A stretch of DNA of 64,000 bases from Thalassotalea ponticola (GCF_041379045.1 NZ_CP166871.1:1-64000); one strand, 5' to 3'. Shown: positions 1-13,834, counted from the stretch's first letter. Notes: a model not told the origin generated them from the letters alone. Numbers and translations: made by a program.

Positions 1-1016
1 TCAATGATAAGCTCGATCTCACTCAAGCAGAAGCCATTGCCGATTTAATCAATTCAAGCTCAGAGCAAGCTGCTCGAGCCGCATTGCATTCGCTACAAGG
101 TGATTTTTCAAAGCTCGTTCACCAACTTGTCGACGAGGTTATACATTTGCGCATGTACGTCGAAGCAGCCATCGATTTTCCCGAAGAGGAGATCGATTTT
201 CTCGCCGATGAAAAGGTCAATGCCGACCTAGAGCAAATAATCGATAAAGTGGCAGCCGTGCTAACTCAAGCGCAACAAGGCGCGATCATTCGCGAAGGTA
301 TGCGCGTAGTTATTGCTGGCCGTCCTAATGCTGGCAAATCAAGCCTGCTCAACGCCCTCAGCGGCAAAGACTCGGCGATTGTTACCGATATTGAAGGTAC
401 AACGCGGGACGTGCTCTCAGAGCAAATACACATCGATGGTATGCCCTTGCATATTATTGATACCGCTGGCTTGCGCGAGTCGCCAGACAAAGTCGAACAA
501 ATCGGTATTGAACGCGCGTGGAAAGAGATCAATCAGGCAGATAGAGTGTTACTGATGATCGATGCCAGTACCAATGATCAGACCGATCCTAAGCAATTTT
601 GGCCCGAATTTTTCTCCCAACTACCAGACGACTTAGGGGTAACCATTGTTCGCAATAAAGCCGATGTAAGTGGACAACAAGCAAGCGTTGAACTGAAGTA
701 CGGAGTCGACACCATTACGTTATCGGCAAAAACCGGTGATGGTGTAAATTTATTAACCGAACATCTAAAACAAATAATGGGTTATCAAGGCTCAACTGAA
801 GGAAGTTTTATGGCCAGACGACGTCATATTACGGCTTTACAACACGCCCAACAGCACTTACTCAGCGGACAGGAGCAACTGCAATCATTTGTAGCCGGTG
901 AGATACTGGCCGAAGAGTTGCGCATTTGTCAGCAATACCTGAATGAAATTACTGGCGAATTTACCTCTGACGATCTGTTAGGTCAGATATTCTCGTCGTT
1001 TTGTATTGGTAAATAA
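1..1016 (+). CDS. mnmE: tRNA modification GTPase MnmE, C-terminal part (5' end outside window)
   Basis: MnmE with MnmG installs the carboxymethylaminomethyl group on U34 of certain tRNAs. The reading frame is open from base 3, so the N-terminal formyl-THF-binding domain lies upstream of the window. Visible are the helical domain and the inserted G domain: P-loop GRPNAGKSS, switch region [14 protein letters not shown] and NKAD. The protein ends in FCIGK, the conserved C-terminal cysteine motif of the family. Its partner mnmG lies 1.1 kb downstream beyond mioC and oriC, the usual gammaproteobacterial order. Function is secure; only the start is missing. Confidence 0.97.
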   Translation, partial: NDKLDLTQAEAIADLINSSSEQAARAALHSLQGDFSKLVHQLVDEVIHLRMYVEAAIDFPEEEIDFLADEKVNADLEQIIDKVAAVLTQAQQGAIIREGMRVVIAGRPNAGKSSLLNALSGKDSAIVTDIEGTTRDVLSEQIHIDGMPLHIIDTAGLRESPDKVEQIGIERAWKEINQADRVLLMIDASTNDQTDPKQFWPEFFSQLPDDLGVTIVRNKADVSGQQASVELKYGVDTITLSAKTGDGVNLLTEHLKQIMGYQGSTEGSFMARRRHITALQHAQQHLLSGQEQLQSFVAGEILAEELRICQQYLNEITGEFTSDDLLGQIFSSFCIGK

Positions 1017-1079
1017 TAATTGTTCTTTAGAAACAGGACACACCGAACTTGTGCTCCGTTATCCATCGCGTTGTTGGAT

Positions 1080-1140
1080 GGGATCTCCTCGCTTCACAAT
1101 GTGCCTTAAACGGAGTCACTTCAAAACGAAAAGAGATCCC
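1080..1140. repeat. imperfect hairpin / dispersed-repeat-like element between mnmE and mioC
   Basis: GGGATCTC (1080-1087) and GAGATCCC (1133-1140) are exact inverted arms around a 45-nt spacer. The next bases, agcctacgccgaaatgacg, resemble the tail of short dispersed repeats seen between genes in many marine gammaproteobacteria. The rest of the 250-bp gap shows no credible gene. Confidence 0.4.
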
Positions 1141-1265
1141 AGCCTACGCCGAAATGACGTACATGGAAGTACGAATGCCGATAGTTTCATGGATGAATGC
1201 TTTCTATCGGTGACGGTGCGTTTTAATAAATCATGTGCTCATAACAACACTATTAAGGACGGAAA

Positions 1266-1709
1266 ATGGCGTCATTTCAAATAATCGTAGGTTCTATGTT
1301 AGGCAATACTGAGTATATTGCCGAAGCCGCCGAGACAGTTTTACAAGAGCTCGGCCATACAACCGCGATGCATTTTCAACCAGAATTTAGTCAAATTGAT
1401 AAAACCAAGCAAACATGGTTGCTGTGCACCTCGACCCACGGTGCAGGTGATTTTCCAGAAAACTTGGAAAAGTTTATCCACGATCTACAAAGCTATGATC
1501 AGCCTCTTGCGGATCTATCATTTATTGTGATCGGCGTTGGTGACAGCAGTTACGACACCTTCTGTCAAGCTGGAAAAACCTTATATAACATAATGTTAGA
1601 GAAAAAAGCCACTCCAATTAGCCCACTGTTTACCATTGATATGATCGAAATAGACGATCCGGAAAGCGAAGCAGAGAAATTTATTAGATCAATAAGTGAT
1701 CAGTTATAA
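1266..1709 (+). CDS. mioC: MioC flavodoxin-like FMN protein
   Basis: A 147-residue single-domain flavodoxin-like protein. The N-terminal phosphate-binding loop for FMN is GSMLGNTEYIAEA (about residues 8-20), and STHGAGDFPEN and GVGDSSYDTFC match the other flavin-contacting loops. MioC is a small electron-transfer protein reported to support biotin synthase; its exact role is unsettled. The start follows AAGGACGG at good spacing. It reads toward oriC, which lies between it and mnmG as in Escherichia coli, where mioC transcription passes through the origin. Confidence 0.9.
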   Translation: MASFQIIVGSMLGNTEYIAEAAETVLQELGHTTAMHFQPEFSQIDKTKQTWLLCTSTHGAGDFPENLEKFIHDLQSYDQPLADLSFIVIGVGDSSYDTFCQAGKTLYNIMLEKKATPISPLFTIDMIEIDDPESEAEKFIRSISDQL

Positions 1710-2115
1710 ACGACTTATACACAAATTACGATCTACAAATTAGCGTCAGTGGATAAGTCTGGGTAAAAAGTATTAATTTTCTATTATTATTCAGTGATCA
1801 AAATAAAAGTAAGATCTCGTTGTGGATAAAACAGCTATTTGATCAAAGGTTATAAGCCAATTGATCAAGCTTTGATCACAGCAAACGATCCGCTTAAACG
1901 TGTTGTTATATATAGACAAAATATACTTACCCACAGAAATCCTGTTTACTAATAAGAAATAATAATAAGATCTTTATATAGATCTTTTATATTTAATTAA
2001 GATCTGCCTTGCGATCGAAAAGCGATCTTTTTAACATTTTGATCATTTCCCTATTACACAAATCAGGGTACAATTATCGTCCTTTTAAAAATGATCCAAA
2101 CGAGGCGTTTTATTA
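1710..2115. other. oriC: Chromosomal replication origin oriC
   Basis: The 406 bp between mioC and mnmG carry DnaA-box matches: TTATACACA at 1715-1723, TTATCCACT on the minus strand at 1748-1756, a perfect TTATCCACA on the minus strand at 1821-1829, and TTACCCACA at 1927-1935. I count 15 GATC sites from 1698 to 2096, far above one per 256 bp. The mnmG-proximal half is very AT-rich, with repeated AGATCTTT-type units at 1969, 1981 and 2024 like the 13-mers of the enterobacterial unwinding element. Position, boxes and AT-rich repeats agree. Functional proof is not possible from sequence alone. Confidence 0.93.
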
Positions 2116-4005
2116 ATGTGGTATCAAGATAGTTTTGATGTGATAGTTGTTGGTGGAGGACATGCCGGTACAGAGGCAAGCCTTGCTGCTGCGCGCATGG
2201 GGTGTAAAACTCTGTTGCTAACACACAACATTGATACTCTCGGTGCGATGTCTTGCAACCCAGCTATTGGCGGTATTGGTAAAGGCCACCTGGTTAAGGA
2301 AATAGACGCTCTTGGCGGATTGATGGCACAAGCTATTGATCACGCAGGGATCCAGTTTCGCACTTTGAACTCTTCGAAGGGACCTGCTGTTCGTGCAACA
2401 CGCGCGCAAGCGGATCGCCTTTTGTACAAAGCTTACGTACGTAACTTCCTAGAAAACCAAGAAAACTTAACGATCTTTCAGCAAGCGTGTAGTGATTTGA
2501 TCATCGAAGATGATCGCGTCGCTGGCGTCAATACCGAAATGGGATTGAAGTTTAAAGGTAAAACTGTGGTGCTCACTGTGGGGACATTCCTTGCAGGACA
2601 GATTCACATTGGTTTAAATAATTACCAAGGTGGACGAGCAGGTGATCCCGCATCAAAGAATTTGGCTGATCGCCTGCGCGATATGCCGTTTAGAATAGAT
2701 CGTTTAAAAACAGGTACGCCACCTCGTTTGGATGCACGCACACTGGACTTTTCAGTGATGCAAGAGCAACTTGGCGATTCACCGATACCGACGTTTTCAT
2801 TTATGGGCAAAGCCGAGGATCACCCACAACAGATCCCGTGCTATATCACCCATACTAATCTTAAAACCCACGATATTATTCGTCAGGGCTTAGATAGATC
2901 GCCCATGTATACCGGTGTGATCGAAGGTGTTGGTCCGCGCTACTGTCCTTCGATTGAAGATAAGATCATGCGCTTTAGTGACAAAGAGTCACATCAAATC
3001 TTTGTCGAGCCAGAAGGTCTAACTACGCATGAGATATACCCTAACGGTATTTCAACCAGTTTGCCGTTTGATGTGCAAATGAATTTGGTTCGATCGATCA
3101 AAGGCTTTGAAAATGCCGTGATCACTCGACCGGGCTACGCGATCGAATATGACTTTTTTGATCCTCGCGATCTGCAACAAACGCTAGAAAGTAAGTTTGT
3201 TAATGATTTGTTCTTCGCCGGTCAAATTAACGGTACAACAGGTTATGAAGAAGCGGGTGCGCAAGGTTTGATTGCCGGCTTAAACGCAGCATGTCGAGCG
3301 CAAGGCAAAGACGGTTGGACTCCGGGTCGAGAACAGGCTTACGTCGGTGTGTTAATTGACGATCTGTCAACGCTAGGTACCAAAGAACCGTATCGCATGT
3401 TTACCTCTCGTGCCGAGTACCGTTTGTTATTGCGCGAAGACAATGCCGATATTCGTTTAACCGCGAAAGGCCGAGAATTGGGGTTGATCGATGATCAACG
3501 CTGGGCTCGCTTTAATGAAAAGCTTGAAAATATCGAGCAAGAGCGCCAACGTTTGCGCAGTACCTGGGTACACACGCAACACAGCGCGTTAGAGCAGCTA
3601 AACCCGATGTTGAAAACGCCGATTGCGCGCGAAGCAAACTTAGAAGAATTGTTGCGTCGTCCTGAAACTCACTACGAAGATCTGATGGCCATTGCTGAGC
3701 TAGGCCCAGGTTTACAAGATAAACAAGCGGCAGAGCAGGTAGAAATTCAGACTAAGTATCAAGGCTATATCGATCGTCAGTTGGATGAGATCGATAAGAA
3801 AAAACGCCATGAAAATACGGTGATACCGACCGATTTTGATTACTCGAAAATTTCCGGTTTATCAAATGAAGTGGTTGCCAAGCTAACTGATGCCAAACCT
3901 GAAACGCTCGGCAAAGCGTCACGTATTTCAGGTATTACTCCTGCAGCCATCTCACTGCTGCTGGTTTATTTGAAAAAACACGGCTTGTTGCGCAAGAGTG
4001 CGTAG
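2116..4005 (+). CDS. mnmG: tRNA uridine-5-carboxymethylaminomethyl modification enzyme MnmG
   Basis: A 629-residue, full-length FAD-dependent partner of MnmE for modification of U34 in tRNA. The N-terminal dinucleotide fold is [12 protein letters not shown]. It is followed by the family signature [13 protein letters not shown] and by [12 protein letters not shown] near the second FAD contact. The C-terminal helical domain that contacts MnmE ends [17 protein letters not shown]. It is the first gene after oriC. The coding sequence holds about 26 GATC sites by my count, roughly three times expectation, so the Dam/SeqA-type signal of the origin extends into it. The gene is followed by its own hairpin terminator. 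Confidence 0.98.
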   Translation: MWYQDSFDVIVVGGGHAGTEASLAAARMGCKTLLLTHNIDTLGAMSCNPAIGGIGKGHLVKEIDALGGLMAQAIDHAGIQFRTLNSSKGPAVRATRAQADRLLYKAYVRNFLENQENLTIFQQACSDLIIEDDRVAGVNTEMGLKFKGKTVVLTVGTFLAGQIHIGLNNYQGGRAGDPASKNLADRLRDMPFRIDRLKTGTPPRLDARTLDFSVMQEQLGDSPIPTFSFMGKAEDHPQQIPCYITHTNLKTHDIIRQGLDRSPMYTGVIEGVGPRYCPSIEDKIMRFSDKESHQIFVEPEGLTTHEIYPNGISTSLPFDVQMNLVRSIKGFENAVITRPGYAIEYDFFDPRDLQQTLESKFVNDLFFAGQINGTTGYEEAGAQGLIAGLNAACRAQGKDGWTPGREQAYVGVLIDDLSTLGTKEPYRMFTSRAEYRLLLREDNADIRLTAKGRELGLIDDQRWARFNEKLENIEQERQRLRSTWVHTQHSALEQLNPMLKTPIAREANLEELLRRPETHYEDLMAIAELGPGLQDKQAAEQVEIQTKYQGYIDRQLDEIDKKKRHENTVIPTDFDYSKISGLSNEVVAKLTDAKPETLGKASRISGITPAAISLLLVYLKKHGLLRKSA

Positions 4006-4034
4006 TGATAGCGCGTTTGTTTATAGATGTACGG

Positions 4035-4060
4035 ATCCCCGCATTGGCGGGGATTTGTTT
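4035..4060 (+). terminator. Rho-independent terminator after mnmG
   Basis: ATCCCCGC (4035-4042) pairs with GCGGGGAT (4047-4054) around a 4-nt loop and is followed by TTGTTTGTTTG. It separates mnmG from rsmG. Confidence 0.8.
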
Positions 4061-4224
4061 GTTTGCTTGATCTCTCGGTTGTTTCCTGTTTTTTGTTACC
4101 AGCCAACAAATAATCTTTATTCTCTATAGTTGAAGTTATAAACTATGCGCATCCGGATTGTGCGTATTGGTGTCGATACGTAAACCAGCGATACGAGTAA
4201 ACCAATTAACCATGAGGCCCTGTA

Positions 4225-4848
4225 ATGGATTTAACCGCTAGCTTAAAGTCTTTGCTTGAAAAAACTGAACTATCAGTAACAGACGAGCAAGTCGCCAAAT
4301 TGGTGGGATATGTCGAACTACTGGATAAGTGGAACAAGGCATACAACTTAACGTCAGTGCGCGATCCGCAAGATATGCTGGTTAAACACATCTTAGACTC
4401 GTTGGTCAATGGCCCACACTTAAACGGTCAACGGTTTATCGATGTGGGAACAGGACCAGGCTTACCCGGTATTCCATTGGCTATCTTGTATCCCGAAAAG
4501 CAGTTTGTATTACTCGATAGTTTGGGCAAGCGCGTTACCTTTTTAAAACAAGTGGTGTATCAACTTAAGTTGGGCAACGTCACTCCGGTGCAATCTCGTG
4601 TCGAAAATTATCAACCACAAGCACCGTTTGATGGCGTATTATCAAGAGCATTTGCGTCGCTTGAAGACATGTTGTCTTGGTGTAAACACTTAGTTGGTGA
4701 ACAAGGTCGATTTTACGCATTAAAAGGTGTGTATCCCGAACAGGAGTTAGCGCAGTTGCCCGAAGACATCGAGCTTGTTCGCTCTGTGGCGTTACAGGTG
4801 CCAGCGTTAGAGGGTGAAAGACACCTTATTGAATTGAAATTACGCTAA
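4225..4848 (+). CDS. rsmG: 16S rRNA (guanine-N7-)-methyltransferase RsmG
   Basis: A 207-residue SAM-dependent methyltransferase that makes m7G at position 527 of 16S rRNA (E. coli numbering). The SAM-binding motif is [16 protein letters not shown], with the following acidic strand [11 protein letters not shown]. The N-terminal [19 protein letters not shown] is the family signature. It lies between mnmG and parA in the standard order. Length is normal. The start follows GAGGCCCTGTA, a modest ribosome-binding site. Confidence 0.96.
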   Translation: MDLTASLKSLLEKTELSVTDEQVAKLVGYVELLDKWNKAYNLTSVRDPQDMLVKHILDSLVNGPHLNGQRFIDVGTGPGLPGIPLAILYPEKQFVLLDSLGKRVTFLKQVVYQLKLGNVTPVQSRVENYQPQAPFDGVLSRAFASLEDMLSWCKHLVGEQGRFYALKGVYPEQELAQLPEDIELVRSVALQVPALEGERHLIELKLR

Positions 4849-4960
4849 TTAAAAATATTTAACCACAAGCGCCAAAAATTTGTTAAGTTAGACTTCTTTA
4901 CAGTTTAAAATATCAACAATTTGAGCGCGTAAAACTACGTCTATTGTTAATGGGGAAACC

Positions 4961-5743
4961 GTGGCTAAAACCATCGCAATTGCCAACCAGAAAGGTGGTG
5001 TTGGCAAAACCACAACATCAGTTAATTTAGCTGCCTCGCTAGCAGCGACAAAACGCCGTGTGTTGCTAATTGATCTCGATCCTCAAGGCAATGCGACTAT
5101 GGGGAGTGGTGTTGATAAGTACGACGTTGATGCAACGTGTTACGAGTTACTCATTGACGAAAAGCCATTACCTGAGGTGGTCTGCCAAACGACCAGTGGT
5201 GGTTACGATCTGATCGCCGCAAATACGGATGTAACAGCAGCCGAAATTAAGTTAATGGAGTGTTTTGCTCGAGAATTGCGACTGCGTCATGCATTAGCAC
5301 CGCATCTTGATGATTACGATTTTATTATTATCGACTGTCCACCATCGCTAAACATGTTAACCGTCAACGCTATGGGCGCGGCAGATTCTATTCTGGTTCC
5401 TATGCAATGTGAATACTACGCATTAGAAGGATTAACGGCGCTAATGGACACCATCAGCAAGATCGTACAAGTGGTTAACCCCGAACTGCATATTGAAGGG
5501 ATCCTGCGTACCATGTATGATCCGCGCAATCGCCTAGCCAACGACGTTTCTGAACAATTAAAACGACATTTTGGTGACAAAGTTTATCGCACTGTTATCC
5601 CGCGTAATGTGCGTTTGGCTGAGGCTCCGTCTTTTGGCGCTCCAGCAATGTATTACGACAAGTCAGCCGCGGGAGCAAAAGCGTATTTATCGTTGGCCGG
5701 CGAGATTTTAAAACGACAAGCGCAACCCGCATCGGTTGAATAA
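4961..5743 (+). CDS. parA: Chromosome-partitioning ATPase ParA (Soj)
   Basis: A 260-residue deviant-Walker ATPase that moves origin regions together with ParB. The N-terminal [14 protein letters not shown] is the Walker A motif with the signature lysine; [12 protein letters not shown] and [13 protein letters not shown] are the A' and B motifs. The start is GTG, following TGGGGAAACC at correct spacing; no ATG in frame fits better. parB follows 18 bp later, so the two are co-transcribed. I saw no consensus parS site (TGTTTCACGTGAAACA) in the window. Confidence 0.96.
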   Translation: MAKTIAIANQKGGVGKTTTSVNLAASLAATKRRVLLIDLDPQGNATMGSGVDKYDVDATCYELLIDEKPLPEVVCQTTSGGYDLIAANTDVTAAEIKLMECFARELRLRHALAPHLDDYDFIIIDCPPSLNMLTVNAMGAADSILVPMQCEYYALEGLTALMDTISKIVQVVNPELHIEGILRTMYDPRNRLANDVSEQLKRHFGDKVYRTVIPRNVRLAEAPSFGAPAMYYDKSAAGAKAYLSLAGEILKRQAQPASVE

Positions 5744-5761
5744 TTTATAAGAAGGATAGCA

Positions 5762-6649
5762 ATGAACAGCCCAAAACGTCGTGGACTCGGAAGAGGTCTA
5801 GATGCTTTATTGACATCAGCACCAAGAAAACAAGTTGATACTGAAGCTGAACACGCCGAGCGTCATACAGATCAGGGTGGTTTAAAAACATTACCAATAG
5901 ATGTACTGCAACCTGGTAAGTATCAACCGCGTAAAGACATGTCAGAAGATGCGTTAGAGGAATTATCAAATTCGATAAAGGCGCAGGGAATCATTCAACC
6001 AATCGTGGTTCGTCCGGTCACCGCCGATCGTTATGAAATCATCGCTGGTGAACGTCGTTGGCGCGCAGCTCAGCGCGCGCAAATGGATACGGTACCGGTC
6101 ATCATTAAAGATGTGCCAGATGAATCCGCGGTTGCTATCGCGTTGATAGAAAACATCCAGCGCGAAGATCTCAATGCAATGGAAGAAGCCGTCGCCCTAG
6201 ACCGCTTATTACAAGAATTTCATTTAACCCACCAAGAAGTCGCTGAAGCAGTGGGTAAGTCGCGTACCACAGTAACTAATTTATTGCGTTTAAACGGCTT
6301 AAACAGCGAAGTTAAAACCTTTTTAGAAAACGGTGATATTGAAATGGGCCATGCGCGTGCCCTACTTGCGTTAGAAGGCGATCTACAAACGGCCACTGCG
6401 CGTATTGTTGCGGCAAAAGAATTGACCGTGCGTGACACTGAAAAGCTGGTGAAAAAAGCCCAGCAACCCATTGTCGAGAAAGAGCCTGAACAAAAAGACC
6501 CCGACACCCTTAAACTCGAACAGCAACTGGCTGATCACATTGGTGCCTCTGTATCCATTAAACACAACAAGAAAGGCAAGGGAAAAATGGTTATATCGTA
6601 TACATCGCTGGACGAGTTGGATGGGATTTTGGCTAAAATCAAACGCTAG
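5762..6649 (+). CDS. parB: Chromosome-partitioning CTPase/DNA-binding protein ParB (Spo0J)
   Basis: A 295-residue ParB. The conserved N-terminal tail RRGLGRGLDALL, which stimulates ParA, is followed by the CTP-binding domain with YQPRKDM, GERRWRAAQ and ENIQREDLN. The parS-recognition helix-turn-helix is LTHQEVAEAVGKSRTTVTNLL. The C-terminal dimerisation region ends LDELDGILAKIKR. The start has AAGAAGGATAGC in front. It forms an operon with parA and ends 188 bp before atpI; that gap probably carries the ATP synthase promoter. Confidence 0.96.
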   Translation: MNSPKRRGLGRGLDALLTSAPRKQVDTEAEHAERHTDQGGLKTLPIDVLQPGKYQPRKDMSEDALEELSNSIKAQGIIQPIVVRPVTADRYEIIAGERRWRAAQRAQMDTVPVIIKDVPDESAVAIALIENIQREDLNAMEEAVALDRLLQEFHLTHQEVAEAVGKSRTTVTNLLRLNGLNSEVKTFLENGDIEMGHARALLALEGDLQTATARIVAAKELTVRDTEKLVKKAQQPIVEKEPEQKDPDTLKLEQQLADHIGASVSIKHNKKGKGKMVISYTSLDELDGILAKIKR

Positions 6650-6837
6650 TTTAAAAAAAATTCTGATGTTCGGGTATCGCAATATTAACCTTACTGAAAC
6701 AAGTGCGCAGTTTCGTTAAATGATAGCAAAAGCGACTCGCATAAGTTGCAAAATACCTGTAAATCAGTATACTTGCGCACGCGTTTGACTGTAAAAAAAT
6801 TAAACGCAGTTAAACAAACAGTTGTTAGGAGTAGCCG

Positions 6838-7230
6838 GTGTCTTTTGAGTTAACTAAACCGGGTAAAAAATACGCATTAATTCAATTGTTTATGCAATTG
6901 CTCGTAACACTGATAACAGTAATAACAGTTTATTTTAATTGGGGATTACCTCCTGCTCGCTCGGCCTTGGCTGGCGCAGTAGTGAGTATTATCCCTAATT
7001 TTGTATTTGCCCTTAAGGCTTTTCGTTTTGCCGGGGCTCGCCAAGCGAAACAAGTCGTTGACTCGTTTTACTCAGGCGTAAAATTAAAAATGGTGCTAAC
7101 AGCTGTGTTGTTTGCCTTGTGTTTTAAGTTTATTGACTTAGCGCTGTTACCATTTTTTGTGACATTTTCTTTAGCTATGGTAGCGCCATTTTTGACTGCC
7201 ATCGCTAATAAATTTTTTAACTTTAACTAA
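6838..7230 (+). CDS. atpI: ATP synthase protein I
   Basis: A 130-residue membrane protein with four predicted hydrophobic segments, assisting c-ring assembly of the F1Fo ATP synthase. The start is GTG, preceded by TTAGGAGTAGCCG, which fixes it. Sequence conservation in the family is low, so the call rests on size, topology and its place as first gene of the atp operon, 18 bp before atpB. Confidence 0.88.
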   Translation: MSFELTKPGKKYALIQLFMQLLVTLITVITVYFNWGLPPARSALAGAVVSIIPNFVFALKAFRFAGARQAKQVVDSFYSGVKLKMVLTAVLFALCFKFIDLALLPFFVTFSLAMVAPFLTAIANKFFNFN

Positions 7231-7245
7231 CAATAATTGGGATAG

Positions 7246-8076
<831 letters not shown>

Positions 8077-8159
8077 CTCTTCGGGATTGAGTTAGACGTG
8101 GCCTAATTGGTTACAACCCCGAAGGGTAATAGAGCACGGACGCTCGGAAAACACATTTA

Positions 8160-8448
<289 letters not shown>

Positions 8449-8497
8449 GACAAACCTTAACCCTTTGCGAATTAACTAGATATTAGGAGATACGAAT

Positions 8498-8968
8498 ATG
8501 AATATGAATGCTACCTTAATCGGTGAATCTATTGCATTTATCGTATTTGTGATCTTTTGTATGAAGTTTGTATGGCCGCCAATTATGGCTGCTATCGAAG
8601 ATCGTCAAAAGACTATTGCTGACGGCCTTGCTGCTTCTGAGCGTGCAGAGAAAGATCTTGAGTTAGCTCAAGAGAAAGCTGCTGCACAGCTTAAACAAGC
8701 AAAAGCTCAAGCTGCAGAAATCATTGAAGCTGCGAAAAAACGCGAAGCACAAATGATGGATGAAGCAACTGAGAAAGCCCAAGCTGAGCGCGATAAAATC
8801 ATCGCATCAGGTCAAGCAGAAATTGAATCAGAGCGTAACCGCGCACGTGAAGAGCTACGTCAACAAGTAGCCACTCTAGCTGTTGCCGGTGCTGAGAAAA
8901 TTCTTGAACGCTCTATTGATGCCGCTGCGCACAGCGACATCCTAGACAAACTAGTTGCTGAACTTTAA
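8498..8968 (+). CDS. atpF: F1Fo ATP synthase subunit b
   Basis: A 156-residue peripheral-stalk subunit: one N-terminal membrane helix ([18 protein letters not shown]), then a long charged coiled coil rich in Ala/Glu/Lys that dimerises and reaches the top of F1. The length is that of enterobacterial AtpF. The start has TTAGGAGATACGAAT in front. A second in-frame ATG two codons later (MNMNAT) is a possible alternative start. Confidence 0.96.
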   Translation: MNMNATLIGESIAFIVFVIFCMKFVWPPIMAAIEDRQKTIADGLAASERAEKDLELAQEKAAAQLKQAKAQAAEIIEAAKKREAQMMDEATEKAQAERDKIIASGQAEIESERNRAREELRQQVATLAVAGAEKILERSIDAAAHSDILDKLVAEL

Positions 8969-8982
8969 GAGAGGATTGAGCT

Positions 8983-9516
8983 ATGTCTGAATTGACTACC
9001 ATTGCTCGTCCTTACGCTAAAGCAGCGTTCGAATATGCCGTTGAAGCTCAAGCGATTGACGCTTGGTTAGAGATGCTAGTATTTGCATCTGAAGTAAGCC
9101 AAAACGAAACCATGGCCAAATACCTTTCTGGTGGTTTGGCTACGGAGCAAATCACAGATTTGTTTCTAAAGGTTTGTGGCGAACAGCTAAACGACAAAGG
9201 CCAAAACTTTATTAAAGTAATGGCTGAAAACGGACGCTTGTTGGTGCTACCACAGGTAGTTGCTCAATTTGCTGAGCTAAAAGCAGAATATGAGCAGGAA
9301 GTATCTGTAGATGTAGCGTCTGCGGTAGAACTAAGCGCAGAACAAGTAACTACATTGAGCGCCGCGCTTGAAAAGCGTCTGGCTCGCAAAGTTAAGCTAA
9401 ATTGCACAGTCGATGCCACCATCGTTTCAGGTCTTGTAATCAAGGCGGGTGACATGGTAATTGATGGTTCAGTACGTGGTAAACTGGATCGTTTGGCAAA
9501 TACATTGCAATCCTAA
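8983..9516 (+). CDS. atpH: F1Fo ATP synthase subunit delta
   Basis: A 177-residue subunit connecting the b stalk to the alpha/beta hexamer. The N-terminal [14 protein letters not shown] is the conserved opening of the family, and the C-terminal domain ends with the typical [17 protein letters not shown]. The start follows AAGAGAGGATTGAGCT. It is 14 bp after atpF and 14 bp before atpA. Confidence 0.96.
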   Translation: MSELTTIARPYAKAAFEYAVEAQAIDAWLEMLVFASEVSQNETMAKYLSGGLATEQITDLFLKVCGEQLNDKGQNFIKVMAENGRLLVLPQVVAQFAELKAEYEQEVSVDVASAVELSAEQVTTLSAALEKRLARKVKLNCTVDATIVSGLVIKAGDMVIDGSVRGKLDRLANTLQS

Positions 9517-9530
9517 TCGGGGAAATGAGC

Positions 9531-11072
9531 ATGCAATTGAATTCCACTGAAATCGCTGAATTGATCAAAGGTCGTATCGATCAATTCGACGTTGTAAGTG
9601 AAGCTCGTAACGAAGGTACCATCGTTTCTGTAACAGACGGTATCATTCGCATTCACGGCCTTGCAGATGTAATGCAAGGTGAGATGATCGAACTTCCTGG
9701 CAACCGTTTTGCTATCGCGTTAAACCTTGACCGTGATTCGGTAGGTGCGGTAGTAATGGGTCCTTATGCGGACCTTGCTGAAGGCGTAAAAGTAAAAGGT
9801 ACTGGCCGTATTTTGGAAGTACCAGTAGGTCGTGGCCTGTTAGGTCGCGTTGTAAACACTCTAGGTGAACCAATCGACGGTAAAGGCCCAATCGACAACG
9901 ATGGCTTTGCTCCTGTTGAAGTTGTTGCACCAGGTGTTATCGATCGTAAGTCAGTTGACCAACCAGTACAAACTGGTATCAAGTCAATCGACTCAATGAT
10001 TCCAATCGGTCGTGGTCAGCGTGAGCTTATCATCGGTGACCGTCAGGTTGGTAAATCTGCGATCGCACTAGATGCTATCATTAACCAGAAAGACACTGGT
10101 ATTAAGTCTATCTACGTAGCTATTGGTCAAAAAGCATCAACAGTTGCTAACGTAGTGCGTTCTCTAGAAGAGCACGGCGCTCTTGAGAACACGATTGTTG
10201 TTGTTGCAACAGCTTCAGAAGCGGCTGCACTACAATACTTAGCACCATACGCTGGTTGTACAATGGGTGAATACTTCCGCGATCGCGGTGAAGACGCCCT
10301 AATCGTATACGATGATTTGTCTAAGCAAGCTGTTGCTTACCGTCAAATCTCACTACTACTTCGCCGTCCACCAGGACGTGAAGCATTCCCTGGTGATGTT
10401 TTCTACCTTCACTCACGTCTACTAGAGCGCGCAGCTCGTGTAAACGAAGAGTACGTAGAGAAGTTCACTAACGGTGAAGTTAAAGGTAAGACTGGTTCAC
10501 TAACTGCTCTACCTATCATTGAAACACAAGCTGGTGACGTATCTGCGTTCGTTCCTACAAACGTAATCTCAATCACCGATGGTCAGATCTTCCTTGAGTC
10601 TAACCTATTCAACGCTGGTATCCGTCCTGCTGTAAACGCAGGTATCTCGGTATCTCGTGTTGGTGGTGCTGCTCAAACTAAGATCATCAAGAAGCTTGGT
10701 GGTGGTATTCGTCTAGCCCTTGCTCAATACGCAGAACTAGCTGCGTTCGCTCAGTTCGCATCAGATCTTGATGACGCAACTCGTGCACAACTTGAGCACG
10801 GTCAGCGCGTTACCGAACTAATGAAGCAAAAGCAATACAGCCCGTTATCGGTTGCTGAAACTGCTGTTTCATTGTTCGCAGCGGAAAAAGGCTATTTAAC
10901 TGACATCGAAATCAACAAGATTGGCGATTTCGAAGCAGCGCTACTTAGCTACGCGAATAACGAACACGCTGAGCTAATGACTACCATCAACGAAACTGGC
11001 AACTACGATAAAGATATCGAAGCAGGTTTAAACAAGTTACTTGAAACATTCAAGTCAACTCAAACCTGGTAA
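9531..11072 (+). CDS. atpA: F1Fo ATP synthase subunit alpha
   Basis: A 513-residue non-catalytic nucleotide-binding subunit. The P-loop is [15 protein letters not shown], and the conserved [27 protein letters not shown] precedes the C-terminal helical domain. I place the start at the second ATG of ATGAGCATG. The GGGGA ribosome-binding site at 9519-9523 is one base from the first ATG but 7 bases from the second. The resulting N-terminus [13 protein letters not shown] matches the family. Confidence 0.97.
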   Translation: MQLNSTEIAELIKGRIDQFDVVSEARNEGTIVSVTDGIIRIHGLADVMQGEMIELPGNRFAIALNLDRDSVGAVVMGPYADLAEGVKVKGTGRILEVPVGRGLLGRVVNTLGEPIDGKGPIDNDGFAPVEVVAPGVIDRKSVDQPVQTGIKSIDSMIPIGRGQRELIIGDRQVGKSAIALDAIINQKDTGIKSIYVAIGQKASTVANVVRSLEEHGALENTIVVVATASEAAALQYLAPYAGCTMGEYFRDRGEDALIVYDDLSKQAVAYRQISLLLRRPPGREAFPGDVFYLHSRLLERAARVNEEYVEKFTNGEVKGKTGSLTALPIIETQAGDVSAFVPTNVISITDGQIFLESNLFNAGIRPAVNAGISVSRVGGAAQTKIIKKLGGGIRLALAQYAELAAFAQFASDLDDATRAQLEHGQRVTELMKQKQYSPLSVAETAVSLFAAEKGYLTDIEINKIGDFEAALLSYANNEHAELMTTINETGNYDKDIEAGLNKLLETFKSTQTW

Positions 11073-11097
11073 TTAACAGTTTTCGGAGACAATAGTC

Positions 11098-11958
11098 ATG
11101 GCCGTCGGTAAAGAAATTAAAGACAAGATTGGAAGTGTAAAAAATACACAGAAAATCACCAGCGCAATGGAAATGGTTGCGGCATCGAAAATGCGTCGTG
11201 CGCAAGATCAGATGTCATCAACTCGTCCATACGCTGAGAAAATCAGAAACGTGATCGGTCATATTGCATGCGGTCAGCTTGAATACCGCCATCCTTATTT
11301 GGAAGAGCGTCAAGCGAAGCGTGTAGGCTATATCGTAATTTCTACCGACCGTGGTCTTTGTGGTGGTCTTAACGTTAACTTGTTCAAAAATGTCTTAAAA
11401 GACTCAGCCAAATGGCAAGAACAAGGCGCTGAAGTAGAGTTTGCATTAATAGGTTCTAAAGCCTCAGCATTCTTTTCAAGCTTCGGCGCGAACGTAACCG
11501 CACAAAAATCCGGTTTAGGCGACAATCCTTCAGTTACTGATTTAATCGGTTCTGTTAAGGTGATGTTAGACGCCTATGATAAAGGTGAAATCGACCGTTT
11601 GTTCGTTGTGTACAACAAGTTTGAAAACACAATGAGCCAAAAGCCGACAATCGATCAATTGTTACCTTTGCCTAAGTCTGATGAAGACGAAATTGCTCAC
11701 CGTTGGGACTACATCTACGAGCCAGATGCGCAAGCATTGCTTGACCAATTATTGGTTCGTTACGTTGAGTCTCAAGTATACCAAGGCGTGGTTGAAAACC
11801 TAGCGTCTGAACAAGCTGCGCGTATGGTTGCGATGAAAGCCGCAACTGACAACGCAGGCAGCCTAATTGATGACCTTCAATTGGTATACAACAAAGCGCG
11901 TCAAGCGGCGATCACTCAAGAGCTGGGTGAAATCGTAGCTGGTGCAGCAGCGGTATAG
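11098..11958 (+). CDS. atpG: F1Fo ATP synthase subunit gamma
   Basis: A 286-residue central-shaft subunit. The N-terminal helix contains the signature [26 protein letters not shown]. The C-terminal helix, with [27 protein letters not shown], runs up through the hexamer. It lies in order between atpA and atpD with a good ribosome-binding site (TTTTCGGAGAC). Confidence 0.97.
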   Translation: MAVGKEIKDKIGSVKNTQKITSAMEMVAASKMRRAQDQMSSTRPYAEKIRNVIGHIACGQLEYRHPYLEERQAKRVGYIVISTDRGLCGGLNVNLFKNVLKDSAKWQEQGAEVEFALIGSKASAFFSSFGANVTAQKSGLGDNPSVTDLIGSVKVMLDAYDKGEIDRLFVVYNKFENTMSQKPTIDQLLPLPKSDEDEIAHRWDYIYEPDAQALLDQLLVRYVESQVYQGVVENLASEQAARMVAMKAATDNAGSLIDDLQLVYNKARQAAITQELGEIVAGAAAV

Positions 11959-11976
11959 GCAGAGTTTAATTAATAG

Positions 11977-13377
<1,401 letters not shown>

Positions 13378-13408
13378 TTCGGCCTAAAGTTAGGTTCAGG
13401 AGACGAAT

Positions 13409-13834
13409 ATGGCAGCCATGACCACACATTTGGATGTAGTAAGTGCAGAAGAGAGCTTATTCTCTGGTCGCGTTGAATCATTGCAAATTACGGGTAGTGA
13501 AGGTGAGCTAGGTATTATGCCTGGTCACGCACCTTTGTTAACTACACTTAAACCAGGTATGGCGCGTATTGTTAAACAGCATGGCGAAGAAGAGGTAATT
13601 TACCTTTCAGGCGGCATGTTGGAAGTTCAACCGGGTTCAGTTACCGTATTGGCAGATGTTGCCGTACGCGGTGGTGAACTGGATGAACAAGCTGCTTTAG
13701 AAGCCAAGCAACGTGCCGAAGAGCACATTGCCAACGCATCAGCTGATGTTGATTATGCAGAAGTTGCTGCAGAGCTAGCCAGAGCGGTAGCGCAATTACG
13801 TGTTATCCAGGAAGCAAACAAGTACAGAAAGTAA
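13409..13834 (+). CDS. atpC: F1Fo ATP synthase subunit epsilon
   Basis: A 141-residue subunit: an N-terminal beta-sandwich ([17 protein letters not shown] and [21 protein letters not shown] are signatures) and a C-terminal two-helix hairpin that can inhibit ATP hydrolysis. It is the last gene of the operon and is followed within 20 bp by a strong terminator. The start follows TTCAGGAGACGAAT. Confidence 0.97.
   Translation: MAAMTTHLDVVSAEESLFSGRVESLQITGSEGELGIMPGHAPLLTTLKPGMARIVKQHGEEEVIYLSGGMLEVQPGSVTVLADVAVRGGELDEQAALEAKQRAEEHIANASADVDYAEVAAELARAVAQLRVIQEANKYRK

Noticed and set aside
4849..6837. parS site expected near parAB
   Set aside because: I looked for the TGTTTCACGTGAAACA pattern around parA/parB and saw none. 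A CACGTG at about 38.7 kb has flanks that do not fit.
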